In this document: positions 35,534-47,331 of the stretch, one piece after another
How the letters are laid out: every line of letters starts with the position of its first letter
How positions within the stretch are numbered: position 1 is the stretch's first letter
DNA from: Homarus americanus
Lineage: Eukaryota > Arthropoda > Malacostraca > Decapoda > Nephropidae
Reading direction: 5' to 3'
Assembly: GCF_018991925.1 (NCBI RefSeq)
Contig: NW_024735554.1
Span: 2,993,670 to 3,057,669 of the forward strand
DNA length: 64,000 bases
Position numbers and translations under genes: made by a program
The notes under the pieces: model-generated
Databases searched by the model: none
What the model was told of the DNA's origin: nothing
What the model saw: the letters and a program-made list of their open reading frames with translations, nothing else

Positions 35534-35650
35534 AGTGAGTGAGTGAGTGAGTGAGTGTGAGTGTGAGTGTGAGTGAGTGAGTGTGAGTGTGAGTGAGTGT
35601 GTGAGTGAGTGAGTGAGTGAGTGTGAGTGAGTGTGAGTGAGTGAGTGAGG
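35534..35650. repeat. (GAGT)n microsatellite with GTGAGT variants
   Basis: A gagt run interrupted by gtgagtgt. It can read as many overlapping GTGAGT motifs but there is no exon context. Confidence 0.93.
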
Positions 35651-35743
35651 GAGGGAAAACATTCGCCTGAGATTTACGACGCAATCTGACGTCATTATCA
35701 CCCACACGACTATAACACTATATTGCCTCAAGACTATAGTAGA

Positions 35744-35826
35744 ATAGATATAGATAGATAGATAGATAATGATAGAATAGGTATAGATAATAGATAGATA
35801 GAGATAATTATATAGATAGGAGATAA
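35744..35826. repeat. degenerate (GATA)n microsatellite
   Basis: gatagataga with interruptions. Confidence 0.88.
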
Positions 35827-37584
35827 AAGATAAAGACTTAGCCGACTGGACTTCATAACCTAACCTAACTTAACCACCACTTCTAGCCATGCCACTCACT
35901 ACGTCAATTAATTATAAATAGATTTATTCCCTATCTACAACCACAACAACAACCACTACCACAACAACAACCACTACCACAACAACAACCATCACTACAA
36001 CCGCTACCATCTGCCGTCACCACCACTACCACCACATGCGTCACTACCACCACTTGCTATCTTAAAAAATACATAAAATTATAATTGATCGATATAATTA
36101 TAACTTATGCATTTAGAAACACGAGAAAAATAATTACCGACACTTAAATTAAATTACAAAAGCGTTAATTGGAATTTTTAAAACTATCGACGTTAGATAT
36201 AAAATTGTGTTAAAAACAAACATTTATTTAATAACAATAAAAAAATAAGAAACTAATTATTTTTTTTAAAACACCTCTTGTATATGATAATAAAAATTCA
36301 ACTCACATAAATATTAAGCCATGATAATTTTAGATTTTTATATAGAAACGTCAGTTAAATAGAGACACGGCAAAAGACACTACGTGCCAAAAGTCATCCC
36401 ATGTGCGCCAATAGTCATCCCTTTACTAGCCAAGACACACCTTTACGGGCCAAAAGATCAAAGTTAGCGCCAAAAACATTATATAGTCAGGTCGAGAAGA
36501 AAACACGTCAACACTCTTGTTTATATAGCAAGTTCAGACGCCATATATAAAGTGCCATTGTTCACGACACCACACCTTTCCACACTTTATAAAAGAAACA
36601 TGGAGAGGCAACACAGCCTAGAAATAAATAAAAGAGTATTATATTTACCTCGGGTTCTCTGCCACCAACGTAAATAAATTCGGGCAGAGAGAACCGGCAC
36701 AACACAAAGAGGGCGCCGGTTACGGATAAATGAATAGTGCGTGATTTTTTCTTATTTGGTTTTAAACTTGTTAAATAGAATTATAGCGAGGAATTGATGA
36801 ATACAGTTAATTAGCAATTTATTCGGGGAGCTTTTAAAATCGAAGCTTAGGATAATTATATAGAGAATGCAGAATAACGGCTAATGATCTAATTTCAGAA
36901 TATTTTTTTTTTGATAAGGCAGTAAATAAACCAAATTAATAACTGAAATATTCCTCATATGCATTTTAAAGATGAATTCCGACAACAGCACACAAAAACT
37001 TAGAATTATTAAAGTTACTGAGAATAAAGTTAAAAATAATCAGGAAAAATGACCGCAGTTGTTGACATCCCCCCCTCCCTCCCTCAGTGACTATGACATT
37101 AAATTATTTACAAAGGATGACACGATCCAAGCTCACATGATGTAACTGACTTAACTCAACCTAATGATCTGAGGTTATTTCTTGATTCATATTATATCAG
37201 GTGGGTCAAGTTAGTTTGGTTCGTGTCATCTCATAAATAATTTGATGTAGTCTGGGAGATGGGAGGGAAAATATATACAAAGTCGTCAAATTCCTCCGAA
37301 ATTCAACTTAACCTAACTTTATTTGTTTCATTATCTTACTTCCCGCTCCGGTAAATAATCTCGAGAATATATATGGGATATTTCAGTCCGAATTTTGTTT
37401 CATTATTGCAACATATTAGAAATATTCTGGGAAGAGATTTCAGTGTTGTTTTTTTAATGTATTATTAAGGCGGCAACACTATACTGTACCTTTTCCGAAT
37501 AAACTATTCAACACCATATTAGTTCGTCGGAATATTTAAGATTTGTGTATTATTATTAAAAAAAAAAGTGTTGAGTCAAACCCT
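35827..37584. other. AT-rich single-copy stretch
   Basis: No gene is recognised. It contains an acaacaacc-rich segment (35935-36000) and a locally repeated gccaaaagtcatccc motif (36387-36480). An imperfect inverted repeat lies at about 36653-36697 (ggttctctgcc facing ggcagagagaacc). Confidence 0.5.
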
Positions 37585-37710
37585 TCTCATGTGCGTCCTG
37601 GCCGGGACACGAACCCAAGACATAATAGTGATAAATACGCACCTTTCTCAGGTGCTTAGCTCTCCCTAGCATGTCCTGGGTTCTAGTCCTAGCCGGACAC
37701 ACGTGAGAGG
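37585..37710. mobile_element. fold-back element with tRNA B-box-like sequence on both strands
   Basis: The left arm (about 37585-37621), read on the minus strand, gives GGGTTCGTGTCCCGGCCAGG. The right arm (about 37673-37710), read on the plus strand, gives GGGTTCTAGTCCTAGCCGG. The arms are imperfect inverted copies, each with a polymerase III B-box-like core. Between them lies caggtgcttagctctcccta, vaguely A-box-like. This could be two head-to-head tRNA-like SINE fragments or a MITE that captured a tRNA-like end. No target duplication was identified. Confidence 0.45.
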
Positions 37711-38814
37711 GTGCTTGCGTACCTCTCATAACTGCCGTGTTAGTGAATCCGTGACCAGTCAGCACACAAGTTGGAATCTAAACAACATGTGGCGTGAGAG
37801 ATACGAATTATTATTTTTCTCTTTTCGCGCCGTGTATGTTTTGACTACGGCTCGTCACTCTCGTTGGTCTACGAATCATCCAATCAGACATTGTCGTTCC
37901 ACCAGTGAATACCTGACAATAGAGCCCACCTGAGTAACCGCCAAATCCTAAAGGCGCGAGAACTCTCAGTATAAACATTTCGCTTAAGATGCCTGAAGAA
38001 CATACCATTAAAATAACAGCATCAGTATATTATGCACTCCACTCTGTCAGCTCGTAACATAAAGAGGACGATGCGGAGTTCAGCAGCCCATAACCAAGAA
38101 ATGGGATAGTAATTTCAAGTTATACTCCGCCCTAAACATGGAGTAAAGAGGGAAATATGTGGAAGAAACGTCAGGTTAATCATCACACTTAAATATGGAG
38201 GAGGAACTGGGTATAAAAGTGTGCACATATATCTAACAACAACACTTAACTACATACCACTTTGCCAGATACTAAATAATAAACACTAATATAAGAGCGG
38301 AGGGCAGAGCAACCAACAGTATCCCCCCAAAACCGCGGGAACTTGAAAGGCGAAATTCCCGCCAAAACACGTCCCAGAAACGCGGGCATAAAAACGGTGC
38401 ATAAAAATAAAACGCAGCGGTATTAAATGCACCACTCCACTTTACCAGACACACGTAAAAAGGAGAGAGAGGTGGTGGTGGGGGAGGAAGGGAACGGTAG
38501 CCTAAAACGTAGAGAGCACAGCACACATGAACCTGGAAGGAGAGTCGGGAGGTATAGATCTGTGTGTGAGTGGACGATGGCAGAGACCCCCCTCACACGT
38601 TACGCACTGCGGAAAACTACATCTTACTCTCCCCACTACGTGCCTTAACTAACACACACTAAAGTATTCAAAGGCATTTCATATTTATAATGAATCAGTA
38701 GAAAACGGTGTCTGCAGACAAAATTGAGCATATTTTTCGTGGTGCGTTCTTTCCGCCATAATAACTATTCATAACGAGGATACAGAAATTCGTGGTTATT
38801 CTTTTGTTAACTAA
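37711..38814. other. unannotated single-copy stretch
   Basis: No feature is recognised. Short open frames on both strands overlap and have no family resemblance known to me. Confidence 0.5.
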
Positions 38815-39065
38815 TATATATAATACACACCTGTGGCCTTCACGTGTTGACATATATATAATACACACCTGTGGCCTTCACGTGTTGTCATATATATAAT
38901 ACACACCTGTGGCCTTCACGTGTTGACGTATATATAATACACACCTGTGGCCTTCACGTGTTGACGTATATATAATACACACCTGTGGCCTTCACGTGTT
39001 GACGTATATATAATACACACCTGTGACCTAACCGTGTTGTCATATATATATTGCACACCTGTGGC
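38815..39065. repeat. minisatellite, 38-bp unit
   Basis: About 6.5 copies of tatataatacacacctgtgg followed by ccttcacgtgttgac. The last copies are diverged. Confidence 0.93.
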
Positions 39066-39159
39066 CTTAGGTCGTGATTGACACCTGGTATTTCCGGAGA
39101 ATATTGGTCCATACCTGGGAGTTATTTTTGTGTCCACGGCCCAATAGCACTTAAACCCT

Positions 39160-39545
39160 GTCACAACCGTCTACTGTCACAACCGTCTACTGTCACAACC
39201 GTCTACTGTCACAACCGTCTACTGTCACAACCGTTTACTGTCACAACCGTTTACTGTCACAACCGTTTACTGTCACAACCGTCTACTGTCACAACCGTCG
39301 ACTGTCACAACCGTCTACTGTCACAACCGTCTTCTGTCACAACCGTTTACTGTCACAACCGTTTACTGTCACAACCGTCTACTGTCACAACCGTCTTCTG
39401 TCACAACTGTTTATTGTTACAACTGTTTACTGTTACAACCGTCTACTGTCACAACTGTCTTCTGTTACAACCGTCTACTGTCACATCCGTCTACTGTCAC
39501 AACTGTTTACTGTTACAACCGTCTACTGTCACAACTGTCTCTTCT
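39160..39545. repeat. minisatellite, 16-bp unit
   Basis: About 24 copies of tgtcacaaccgtctac, with ttt for tct and tta for cta variants increasing toward the right end. Beyond 39545 the sequence degrades into loosely related acacctgt-containing DNA. Confidence 0.93.
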
Positions 39546-39960
39546 GTCATATCTGTCTCTTGGTTTTATCTATCACATATCACACTTGTCAATTGCCACA
39601 TTTGCGACATCTGTTTGGGGTCTGTCCTGAGTTTTATCTGTCCACTATTACAACTGTACCATTATCACACCTGTTCTGTCTTCCCACCTGTTTAACAATC
39701 ACATTTGCATCACAATCACACCTTCATCACCGCAAGTGTAACACCTGTACCACCATAACACCTGAACCACCTCAACTGCATCAGCGTAACACCTGTACCA
39801 ACCTCACAGCTGCACCGTAACACCTGTGTCACCATCACTAACTTGCCTCATTACACTGGTTCACTCCTCGTATAATACCACCAACACACCTGCACACCTT
39901 ACGCAACACCATAATATCACTCAGTCCTCAGCCGTAATTAATTTCTGCACCACCACCACC

Positions 39961-39994
<34 letters not shown>

Positions 39995-40432
39995 TCATCT
40001 TCGTGTAACAGGAGCTCCTGCCACCTAAGGACGCCCTTGAACTCAAGAGAAACTCAAGAAGGGGAACTTGTTAATACATACATGACTACGGCAGCCTAGC
40101 ACGCCGCAGGGGATGCCAGACGTCCCCATAGCTCAGTAATTCACCAGGTACCGTACACCGCGTTTTACACTCTTAAGCGGTTTTAGTGTATGTTAACTGT
40201 ATTTCTCGTGCCTGGGTTATCAATCTTTCACAATTATGTACTTCCTTCACAATGCCATTGTCACAGTTGATGTGGAACTCGGAAATAATCTTACGTGCAC
40301 AAAACGGGAGAATTTTTCGTATTTTAAGTCAAGTAATGCTTTGATTTCAAGACGCAATTCATACTGACAGTCAAGTACGACACCAACTACGTCGACCTTT
40401 TTGTTTCCAGTTTCCACCAGTAGAGGAAAAAA
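39546..40432. other. unannotated stretch with an (ACC)n/(ATC)n run
   Basis: Trinucleotide run acc then atc at 39948-39999. Loose taacacctgtaccacc repeats at about 39738-39830. No gene is seen. Confidence 0.55.
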
Positions 40433-40852
40433 TCACTCACGGGAACAGATTTGCGGTGGAAAGTTCCCTGGAATCCGCATGTAAACTGCCGCCAAACAGC
40501 CACAGCGCCACTGTTGATCCGCGGCGGGAGAGACAACTAGCCTAGGGGCCCACAGCGCCAGCCCCGCACCGTCACCTACCCGCATGTGACACACCCACCT
40601 ACCTCCTGCTGGGCCAAAAATACCTGCCTCACCCGTGTTCACCCGGTGTTATCCGTGCCGTGAGGCTGTGATAAGGTGTGTGTTGGGGAGTTGTGAGGAA
40701 CACGGTGTGCAGGCGCAGGAGTATTCCACCGATCAATAAAACCATGGCCTCCTGTGGCCACTCCCTCAAGGACGCCTCACGCTACCCGCTGCTTGCCCGG
40801 ATGTACAGTACACAAACAGACAAACGGAATTTTCCGAAACCATTTGGGTAAA
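40433..40852. other. GC-rich island with possible exon fragments on both strands
   Basis: 40433-40640 is clearly more GC- and CpG-rich than its flanks. On the minus strand a 69-codon frame runs to 40433 with GTGAGT just inside its end. On the plus strand, ATG at 40744 in strong context (aaaaccATGG) opens a 35-codon frame. Neither matches anything I recognise. A promoter or first-exon area is possible but unproven. Confidence 0.2.
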
Positions 40853-41440
40853 ATTCTAGTTTCCTACTCATTAATGGACAACTTCCTTTATATGAAACTT
40901 GAGGGGAAATTTCAGGGTTTCCTACTTGTGGGGAAATTCAGAATAGTACGGCCTCAAGGCGTATAATCATGAAATATAAACCTCTACATTCTTGTTCCAT
41001 TGGTCATGATACGTGATGGCAGGAATGTTTTTATCCACACATTCTTGTCACTGGACAAATTTGCTCCAGTTAATAATTCATTTAATAGAAAATTTATGAA
41101 CACTTAAAATAGGTTAACAGTATGACGATTCTAGATGGTTCGGCAGCTTGATTAATTGTGTGCGTGTGTTGTTCCTGTGTACGTGTGTACATCTGAATAA
41201 ATGTTTGCTTCACGGTGTGATAAATGTGAGTGTGTGTACGAGTAGATGTATGATGTGTACACAACCAGACGCGGTGTAGCAGGTAAACATACATGGGTCA
41301 ACATAACGTACACAACAATCTCCCTTCAATAAACTATTAAGTTAAGTCAGCCGAAGACAAAGTTTTCGAGGTAACATATTACTGTATAAATAAATCGACT
41401 TAAAGCCCTGACAGGAGGAAGTGTAATGATGCTGATGTTA
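40853..41440. other. unannotated stretch
   Basis: AT-rich, with nothing recognised. Confidence 0.5.
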
Positions 41441-41690
41441 TTATGTATTACTGAGCTTCAACAACTATTGGTTATGTATTACTGAGCTTCAACAACTATT
41501 GGTTATGTATTACTGAGCTTCAACAACTATTGGTTATGTATTACTGAGCTTCAACAACTATTGGTTATGTATTACTGAGCTTCAACAACTATTGGTTATG
41601 TATTACTGAGCTTCAACAACTATTGGTTATGTATTACTGAGCTTCAACAACTATTGGTTATGTATTACTGAGCTTCAACAACTATTGGTT
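41441..41690. repeat. 31-bp minisatellite, first segment
   Basis: Eight near-identical copies of a 31-bp unit containing cttcaacaactattggttat followed by gtattactgag. Interrupted at ggttat by CR1 copy A. Confidence 0.96.
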
Positions 41691-44216
41691 ATAAGAACAT
41701 AAGAACATAAGAATGGAGGAAACTGCAGCGGGCCTATTGGCCCATACTGGGCAGTCCCGTTTACACCCAACCCCTATTGCTCATATAAGCATCCAACCTA
41801 TGTTTGAAGCTATTCAGCGTATTCGAGTTAATGATGATATTTGGTAACTTGTTCCATTCATCCACTACTCTGTTTCCAAACCAGTGTTTACCTATTTCCC
41901 GCCTAAATCTAAATTTGTCTAATTTAAAACCATTGTTACGAGTTCGCTCCTGGTTGGATAGTTTGAGTACCTTTGTAATGTCCCCTTTGTTTAGCCCTGC
42001 CTTCCACTTATACACCTCTATCAAGTCGCCCCTCGCTCTACGTCTCTCGAGGGAGTGCAAATTAAGATGCTTTAACCTGTCTCTATACTCAAGGTTCCTA
42101 ATGCCCGGGATTAGTCTTGTCATTCTCCTCTGAATTCTTTCCAAGGATTCTATATCCATTCTGTAATACGGTGACCAGAACTGAACTGCGTAATCCAGGT
42201 GTGGTCTCACAAGAGCAAGATACAGTTTTAGGATGACCTCGCTAGTCTTGTAACTAACACTCCTTTGTATGAACCCAAGTACTTTATTAGCCTTGTTACG
42301 AACAAAAACACATTGTTTACTTGGCTTAAGGTTAATACTTATCATTACTCCTAAATCTCTCTCGCAGTCGGATTTCTCTATGGCATCATTGTTCATCTGG
42401 TATCTTGTTTCCCTGTTTACATCTCCTATACTGAGTACTTTACATTTGTCTACATTGAATTTCATCTGCCATTTTTCAGACCATTCGAAAAATTTGTTTA
42501 GATCTTCCTGTAGTTTGCTGAGTCCTCGTCGGATTTAATAACACGTCCTATTTTAGTATCATCAGTAAATTTACTTATGTTGCTGTCTATGCCGATATCT
42601 ATGTCGTTTATGTATATAATAAATAATAATGGTCCAAGTACTGAGCCTTGGGGAACTCCACCTGTGACGTTGCTCCAATGGGACTTAGTGCCGTTAATGC
42701 TCACTCTGTTTCCTGTCCTGTAACCACGCCCTAATCCATTTAAGGATGTTACCTTTGATGCCATGAGCTTCTACCTTTCTAATTAGTCTTTCGTGGGGGA
42801 CTCTGTCGAAGGCTTTGCTAAAGTCGAGATATACCACATCATAATTGTGCCCCTTGTCCACCTATTCGAAAACTGATGAAAAGAATGTTAATAGATTAGT
42901 TAGACAAGAACGTCCGCTTGTGGAGCCATGCTGGGAATCATTGATCAATCTGTGCTTCTCCAGGTGATTTCGAAAAGAGTTTGAAATGAGTGCTTCCAGT
43001 AATTTGCCTACTATTGATGTTAGACTGATTGGGCGGTAGTTAGAGGATAGTGATCTATCCCCCTTCTTGAAAATCGGTATTACATTCGCTATCCTCCAGG
43101 ATTCTGGTACTACACCTGTTTTTAAGGACATGTTAAACAACTTTGCTAAGGGCATACTAAGCTCTTCCTTACATTCCTTTAATACTCTCTGGCAAATATC
43201 TCATCGGGACTAGGTGACTTATTAGGCTTTAGTTTGTCTATTTGCTTAATAACATCGTTACTTGTCACTACTATCTCGCTTAATTTGTTTTCTTCACTAT
43301 CTCTGAATAGAGTCGGTGCCTCGGGTATCATGTTTAAATTTTCGGTGGTGAAAACTGTTGAAAAATATTTATTCAAATTATTGCTCATTTCTCTGTCGTT
43401 ATCAGTGAGCTCGCCGGTGTCTGACCGTATTGGTCCAATCTTTTCTCGTGTTTTAGTTTGTACATTTGGTAGAATCCTTTGGGGTTTGTCTTCGCCTCCC
43501 TTGCTATCCTTACCTCATTATTCCTCTTTGCTTTCCTTATCTCGGTTTTAACCCTACTCGCCAATACCCTATAATAGTCCCGGAGGTGAATTTCGCCACG
43601 ATTTATCCTTCTACCTATAGCCTTCCTTTGGTCAATGATGTTCTTTAAATAATTATTTATCCATTTAGGGTCATTGTTGTCTGATCTGAGTTTTTTGTAT
43701 GGTATGTTCTGCCTTTTGTGCATTAAGTAACTCACTATTTAAATTGTCGTGGAACTCGGCAATCTCAGATCTCGTTATCAGGTGTGTCATCTGTCAGGTT
43801 CACGGCCAAGCGCGACACCCCCTCTCTCAGCTGCCTCTTTAAACTGTCAAAGTTCGCCCTTCTGAAATCTGGTACTTTAGTGGAATTTTCCTTACGTCTG
43901 CCCTGAAAATCTAACTGGAATCTAATTTCTTTGTGATCGCTGTTTGCAAGTTCGTTCCCTACCTCGACACTGCTAATGAGGTTTTCTCTGTTTGACAGAA
44001 CTAAATCGAGTATATTATTACCCCGTGTGGGTTCGGTTATATGTTGACTTAGAAAACAGTCCTGGATCGTCTCGAGAAAATCCTCTGATTCTGAGTTACC
44101 TGTAAGGTCGGTCCAATCTATTTGGCCAAGGTTAAAGTCGCCTACTATACAGACTTTGTTGTGTATGGAAGCCCTGGGCATTTCATCCCAGATAAGTCGC
44201 TCATTGACTCTATCAA
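41691..44216 (-). mobile_element. CR1 retrotransposon, copy A, 5'-truncated
   Basis: The minus-strand element is 2526 bp. Its 3' end is at 41691-41713 and consists of the octamer TTCTTATG repeated, the tail type expected of CR1, with no poly(A). Its 5' end at 44216 lies inside the endonuclease domain. The minisatellite flanks join perfectly if the element is removed (ggttat + gtattactgag), so no target duplication is visible. Copy B at 44805-47331 has the same ends and the same insertion point in the 31-bp unit. Confidence 0.92.
41761..44181 (-). pseudogene. CR1 ORF2 (endonuclease C-terminal part and reverse transcriptase), frameshifted
   Basis: Order on the minus strand: end of the APE-type endonuclease (VCIVGDFNLGQIDWTDL, LDLVLSN, SDHKEI; 44181-43765), linker (43735-43179), RT fingers (IPIFKKGDRSLSSNYRPISL; 43155-42862), palm (GVPQGSVLGPLLFIIYINDI), catalytic box FTDDTKIG (copy B has FADD), then thumb and C-terminal region (42465-41761) with LVRPHLDYAVQFWSP and IQRRMTRLIPGIRNL. 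Breaks: TAG where copy B has Ser (about 42866), a 2-bp loss near 42706 and a 1-bp loss in a T run near 42515. The last two are close to homopolymer or dinucleotide runs and could be sequencing errors. The 5' part of the endonuclease and any ORF1 are absent. Confidence 0.9.
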
Positions 44217-44804
44217 GGTATTACTGAGCTTCAACAACTATTGGTTATGTATTACTGAGCTTCAACAACTATTGGTTATGTATTACTGAGCTTCAACAAC
44301 TATTGGTTATGTATTACTGAGCTTCAACAACTATTGGTTATGTATTACTGAGCTTCAACAACTATTGGTTATGTATTACTGAGCTTCAACAACTATTGGT
44401 TATGTATTACTGAGCTTCAACAACTATTGGTTATGTATTACTGAGCTTCAACAACTATTGGTTATGTATTACTGAGCTTCAACAACTATTGGTTATGTAT
44501 TATTGAGCTTCAACAACTATTGGTTATTTATTACTGAGCTTCAACAACTATTGGTTATGTATTACTGAACTTCAGCAACTATTGGTTATGTATTACTGAG
44601 CTTCAACAACTATTGGTTATGTATTACTGAGCTTCAACAACTATTGGTTATGTATTACTGAGCTTCAACAACTATTGGTTATGTATTACTGAGCTTCAAC
44701 AACTATTGGTTATGTATTACTGAGCTTCAACAACTATTGGTTATGTATTACTGAGCTTCAACAACTATTGGTTATGTATTACTGAGCTTCAACAACTATT
44801 GGTT
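44217..44804. repeat. 31-bp minisatellite, middle segment
   Basis: 588 bp, 19 copies of the same 31-bp unit as the first segment. A few variants (ttattgagc, tgaacttcagc) are also found in the right segment. Confidence 0.96.
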
Positions 44805-47331
44805 ATAAGAACATAAGAACATAAGAATGGAGGAAACTGCAGCGGGCCTATTGGCCCATACTGGGCAGTCCCGTTTACACCCAACCCCTATTGCTCATAT
44901 AAGCATCCAACCTATGTTTGAAGCTATTCAGCGTATTCGAGTTAATGATGATATTTGGTAACTTGTTCCATTCATCCACTACTCTGTTTCCAAACCAGTG
45001 TTTACCGATTTCACGCCTAAATCTAAATTTGTCTAATTTAAAACTATTGTTACGAGTTCGCTCCTCGTTGGATAGTTTGAGTACCTTTGTAATGTCCCCT
45101 TTGTTTAGCCCTGCCTTCCACTTATACACCTCTATCAAGTCGCCCCTCGCTCTACGTCTCTCGAGGGAGTGCAAATTAAGATGCTTTAACCTGTCTTTAT
45201 ACTCAAGGTTCCTAATGCCCGGGATTAGTCTTGTCATTCTCCTCTGAATTCTTTCCAAGGATTCTATATCCATTCTGTAATACGGTGACCAGAACTGAAC
45301 TGCGTAATCCAGGTGTGGTCTCACAAGAGCAAGATACAGTTTTAGGATGACCTCGCTAATCTTGTAACTAACACTCCTTTGTATGAACCCAAGTACTTTA
45401 TTAGCCTTGTTACGAACAAAAACACATTGTTTACTTGGCTTAAGGTTCCTACTTATCATTACTCCTAAATCTCTCTCGCAGTCGGATTTCTCTATGGCAT
45501 CATTGTTCATCTGGTATCTGGTTTCCCTGTTTATATCTCCTATACTGAGTACTTTACATTTGTCCACATTGAATTTCATCTGCCATTTTTCAGACCATTC
45601 GAAAAATTTGTTTAGATCTTCCTGTAGTTTTGCTGAGTCCTCGTCGGATTTAATAACACGTCCTATTTTAGTATCATCAGCAAATTTACTTATGTTGCTG
45701 TCTATGCCGATATCTATGTCGTTTATGTATATAATAAATAATAATGGTCCAAGTACTGAGCCTTGGGGAACTCCACTTGTGACGTTGCTCCAATGGGACT
45801 TAGTGCCGTTAATGCTCACTCTCTGTTTCCTGTCCTGTAACCACGCCCTAATCCATTTAAGGATGTTACCTTTGATGCCATGAGCTTCTACCTTTCTAAT
45901 TAGTCTTTCGTGGGGGACTCTGTCGAAGGCTTTGCTAAAGTCGAGATATACCACATCATAATTGTGCCCCTCGTCCACCGATTCGAAAACTGATGAAAAG
46001 AATGTTAATAGATTAGTTTAACAAGAACGTCCGCTTGTGGAGCCATGCTGGGAATCATTGATCAATCTGTGCTTCTCCAGGTGATTTCGAATAGAGTTTG
46101 AAATGAGTGCTTCCAGTAATTTGCCTACTATTGATGTTAGACTGATTGGGCGGTAGTTAGAGGATAGTGATCTATCCCCCTTCTTGAAAATCGGTATTAC
46201 ATTCGCTATCCTCCAGGTTTCTGGTACTACACCTGTTTTTAAGGACATGTTAAACAACTTTGCTAAGGGCATACTAGCTCTTCCTTACATTCCTATAATA
46301 CTCTGGCAAATATCTCATCGGGACCAGGGGACTTATTAGGCTTTAGTTTGTCTATTTGCTTAATAACATCGTTACTTGTCACTACTATCTCGCTTAATTT
46401 GTTTTCTTCACTATCTCTGAATAGAGTCGGTGCCTCGGGTATCATGTTTAAATTTTCGGTGGTGAAAACTGTTGAAAAATATTTATTCAAATTATTGCTC
46501 ATTTCTCTGTCGTTATCAGTGAGCTCGCCGGTGTCTGACCGTATTGGTCCAATCTTTTCTCGTGTTTTAGTTTGGTACATTTGGTAGAATCCTTTGGGGT
46601 TTGTCTTCGCCTCCCTTGCTATCCTTACCTCATTATTCCTCTTTGCTTTCCTTATCTCGGTTTTAACCCTACTCGCCAATACCCTATAATAGTCCCGGAG
46701 GTGAATTTCGCCACGATTTATCCTTCTACCTATAGCCTTCCTTTGGTCAATGATGTTCTTTAAATAATTATTTATCCATTTAGGGTCATTGTTGTCTGAT
46801 CTGAGTTTTTTGAATGGTATGTTCTGCCTTTGTGCATTAAGTAACTCACTATTTAAATTGTCGTGGAACTCGGCATCTCAGATCTCGTTATCAGGTCTGT
46901 GTCATCTGTCAGGTTCACGGCCAAGCGCGACACCCCCTCTCTCAGCTGCCTCTTTAAACTGTCAAAGTTCGCCCTTCTGAAATCTGGTACTTTAGTGGAA
47001 TTTTCTTTATGTCTGCCCTGAAAATCTAACTGGATTCTAATTTCTTTGTGATCGCTGTTTGCAAGTTCGTTCCCTACCTCGACACTGCTAATGAGGTTTT
47101 CTCTGTTTGACAGAACTAAATCGAGTATATTATTACCCCGTGTGGGTTCGGTTATATGTTGACTTAGAAAACAGTCCTGGATCGTCTCGAGAAAATCCTC
47201 TGATTCTGAGTTACCTGTAAGGTCGGTCCAATCTATTTGGCCAAGGTTAAAGTTGCCTACTATACAGACTTTGTTGTGTATGGAAGCCCTGTGCATTTCA
47301 TCCCAGATAAGTCGCTCATTGACTCTATCAA
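44805..47331 (-). mobile_element. CR1 retrotransposon, copy B, same ends as copy A
   Basis: 2527 bp on the minus strand, with octamer tail TTCTTATG at 44805-44827 and a 5' truncation at 47331 after the same base as copy A. The junctions with the 31-bp array are the same as in copy A. Sequence is nearly identical to copy A apart from scattered substitutions and a few 1-2-bp indels. Shared truncation and insertion points mean one insertion followed by duplication within the array. Confidence 0.93.
44875..47296 (-). pseudogene. CR1 ORF2, copy B, RT palm to C terminus intact
   Basis: The 45978-44875 portion is an uninterrupted 367-codon frame with motif A VVYLDFSKAFDRVPHERLI, motif B SGVPQGSVLGPLLF, motif C KFADDTKIG and the full thumb/C-terminal region ending FKHRLDAYMSNRGWV. 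Upstream, a TAA at about 46018 (copy A has Leu) separates it from RT fingers with IPIFKKGDRSLSSNYRPISL (46272-46018). A frame change near 46285 leads to the linker (46679-46293), and the endonuclease end (47296-46853) has GNFN in place of GDFN. The copy is dead for transposition by 5' truncation but is less decayed than copy A in the palm. Confidence 0.9.

Noticed and set aside
38272..38526. Minus-strand frame of 84 codons
   Set aside because: Hydrophobic and Pro-rich composition with no recognisable family, start context or neighbouring exon. A chance frame is likely.
43400..47000. Plus-strand frames across the CR1 copies
   Set aside because: They are antisense shadows of the CR1 ORF2. The minus-strand products have the RT and endonuclease motifs.
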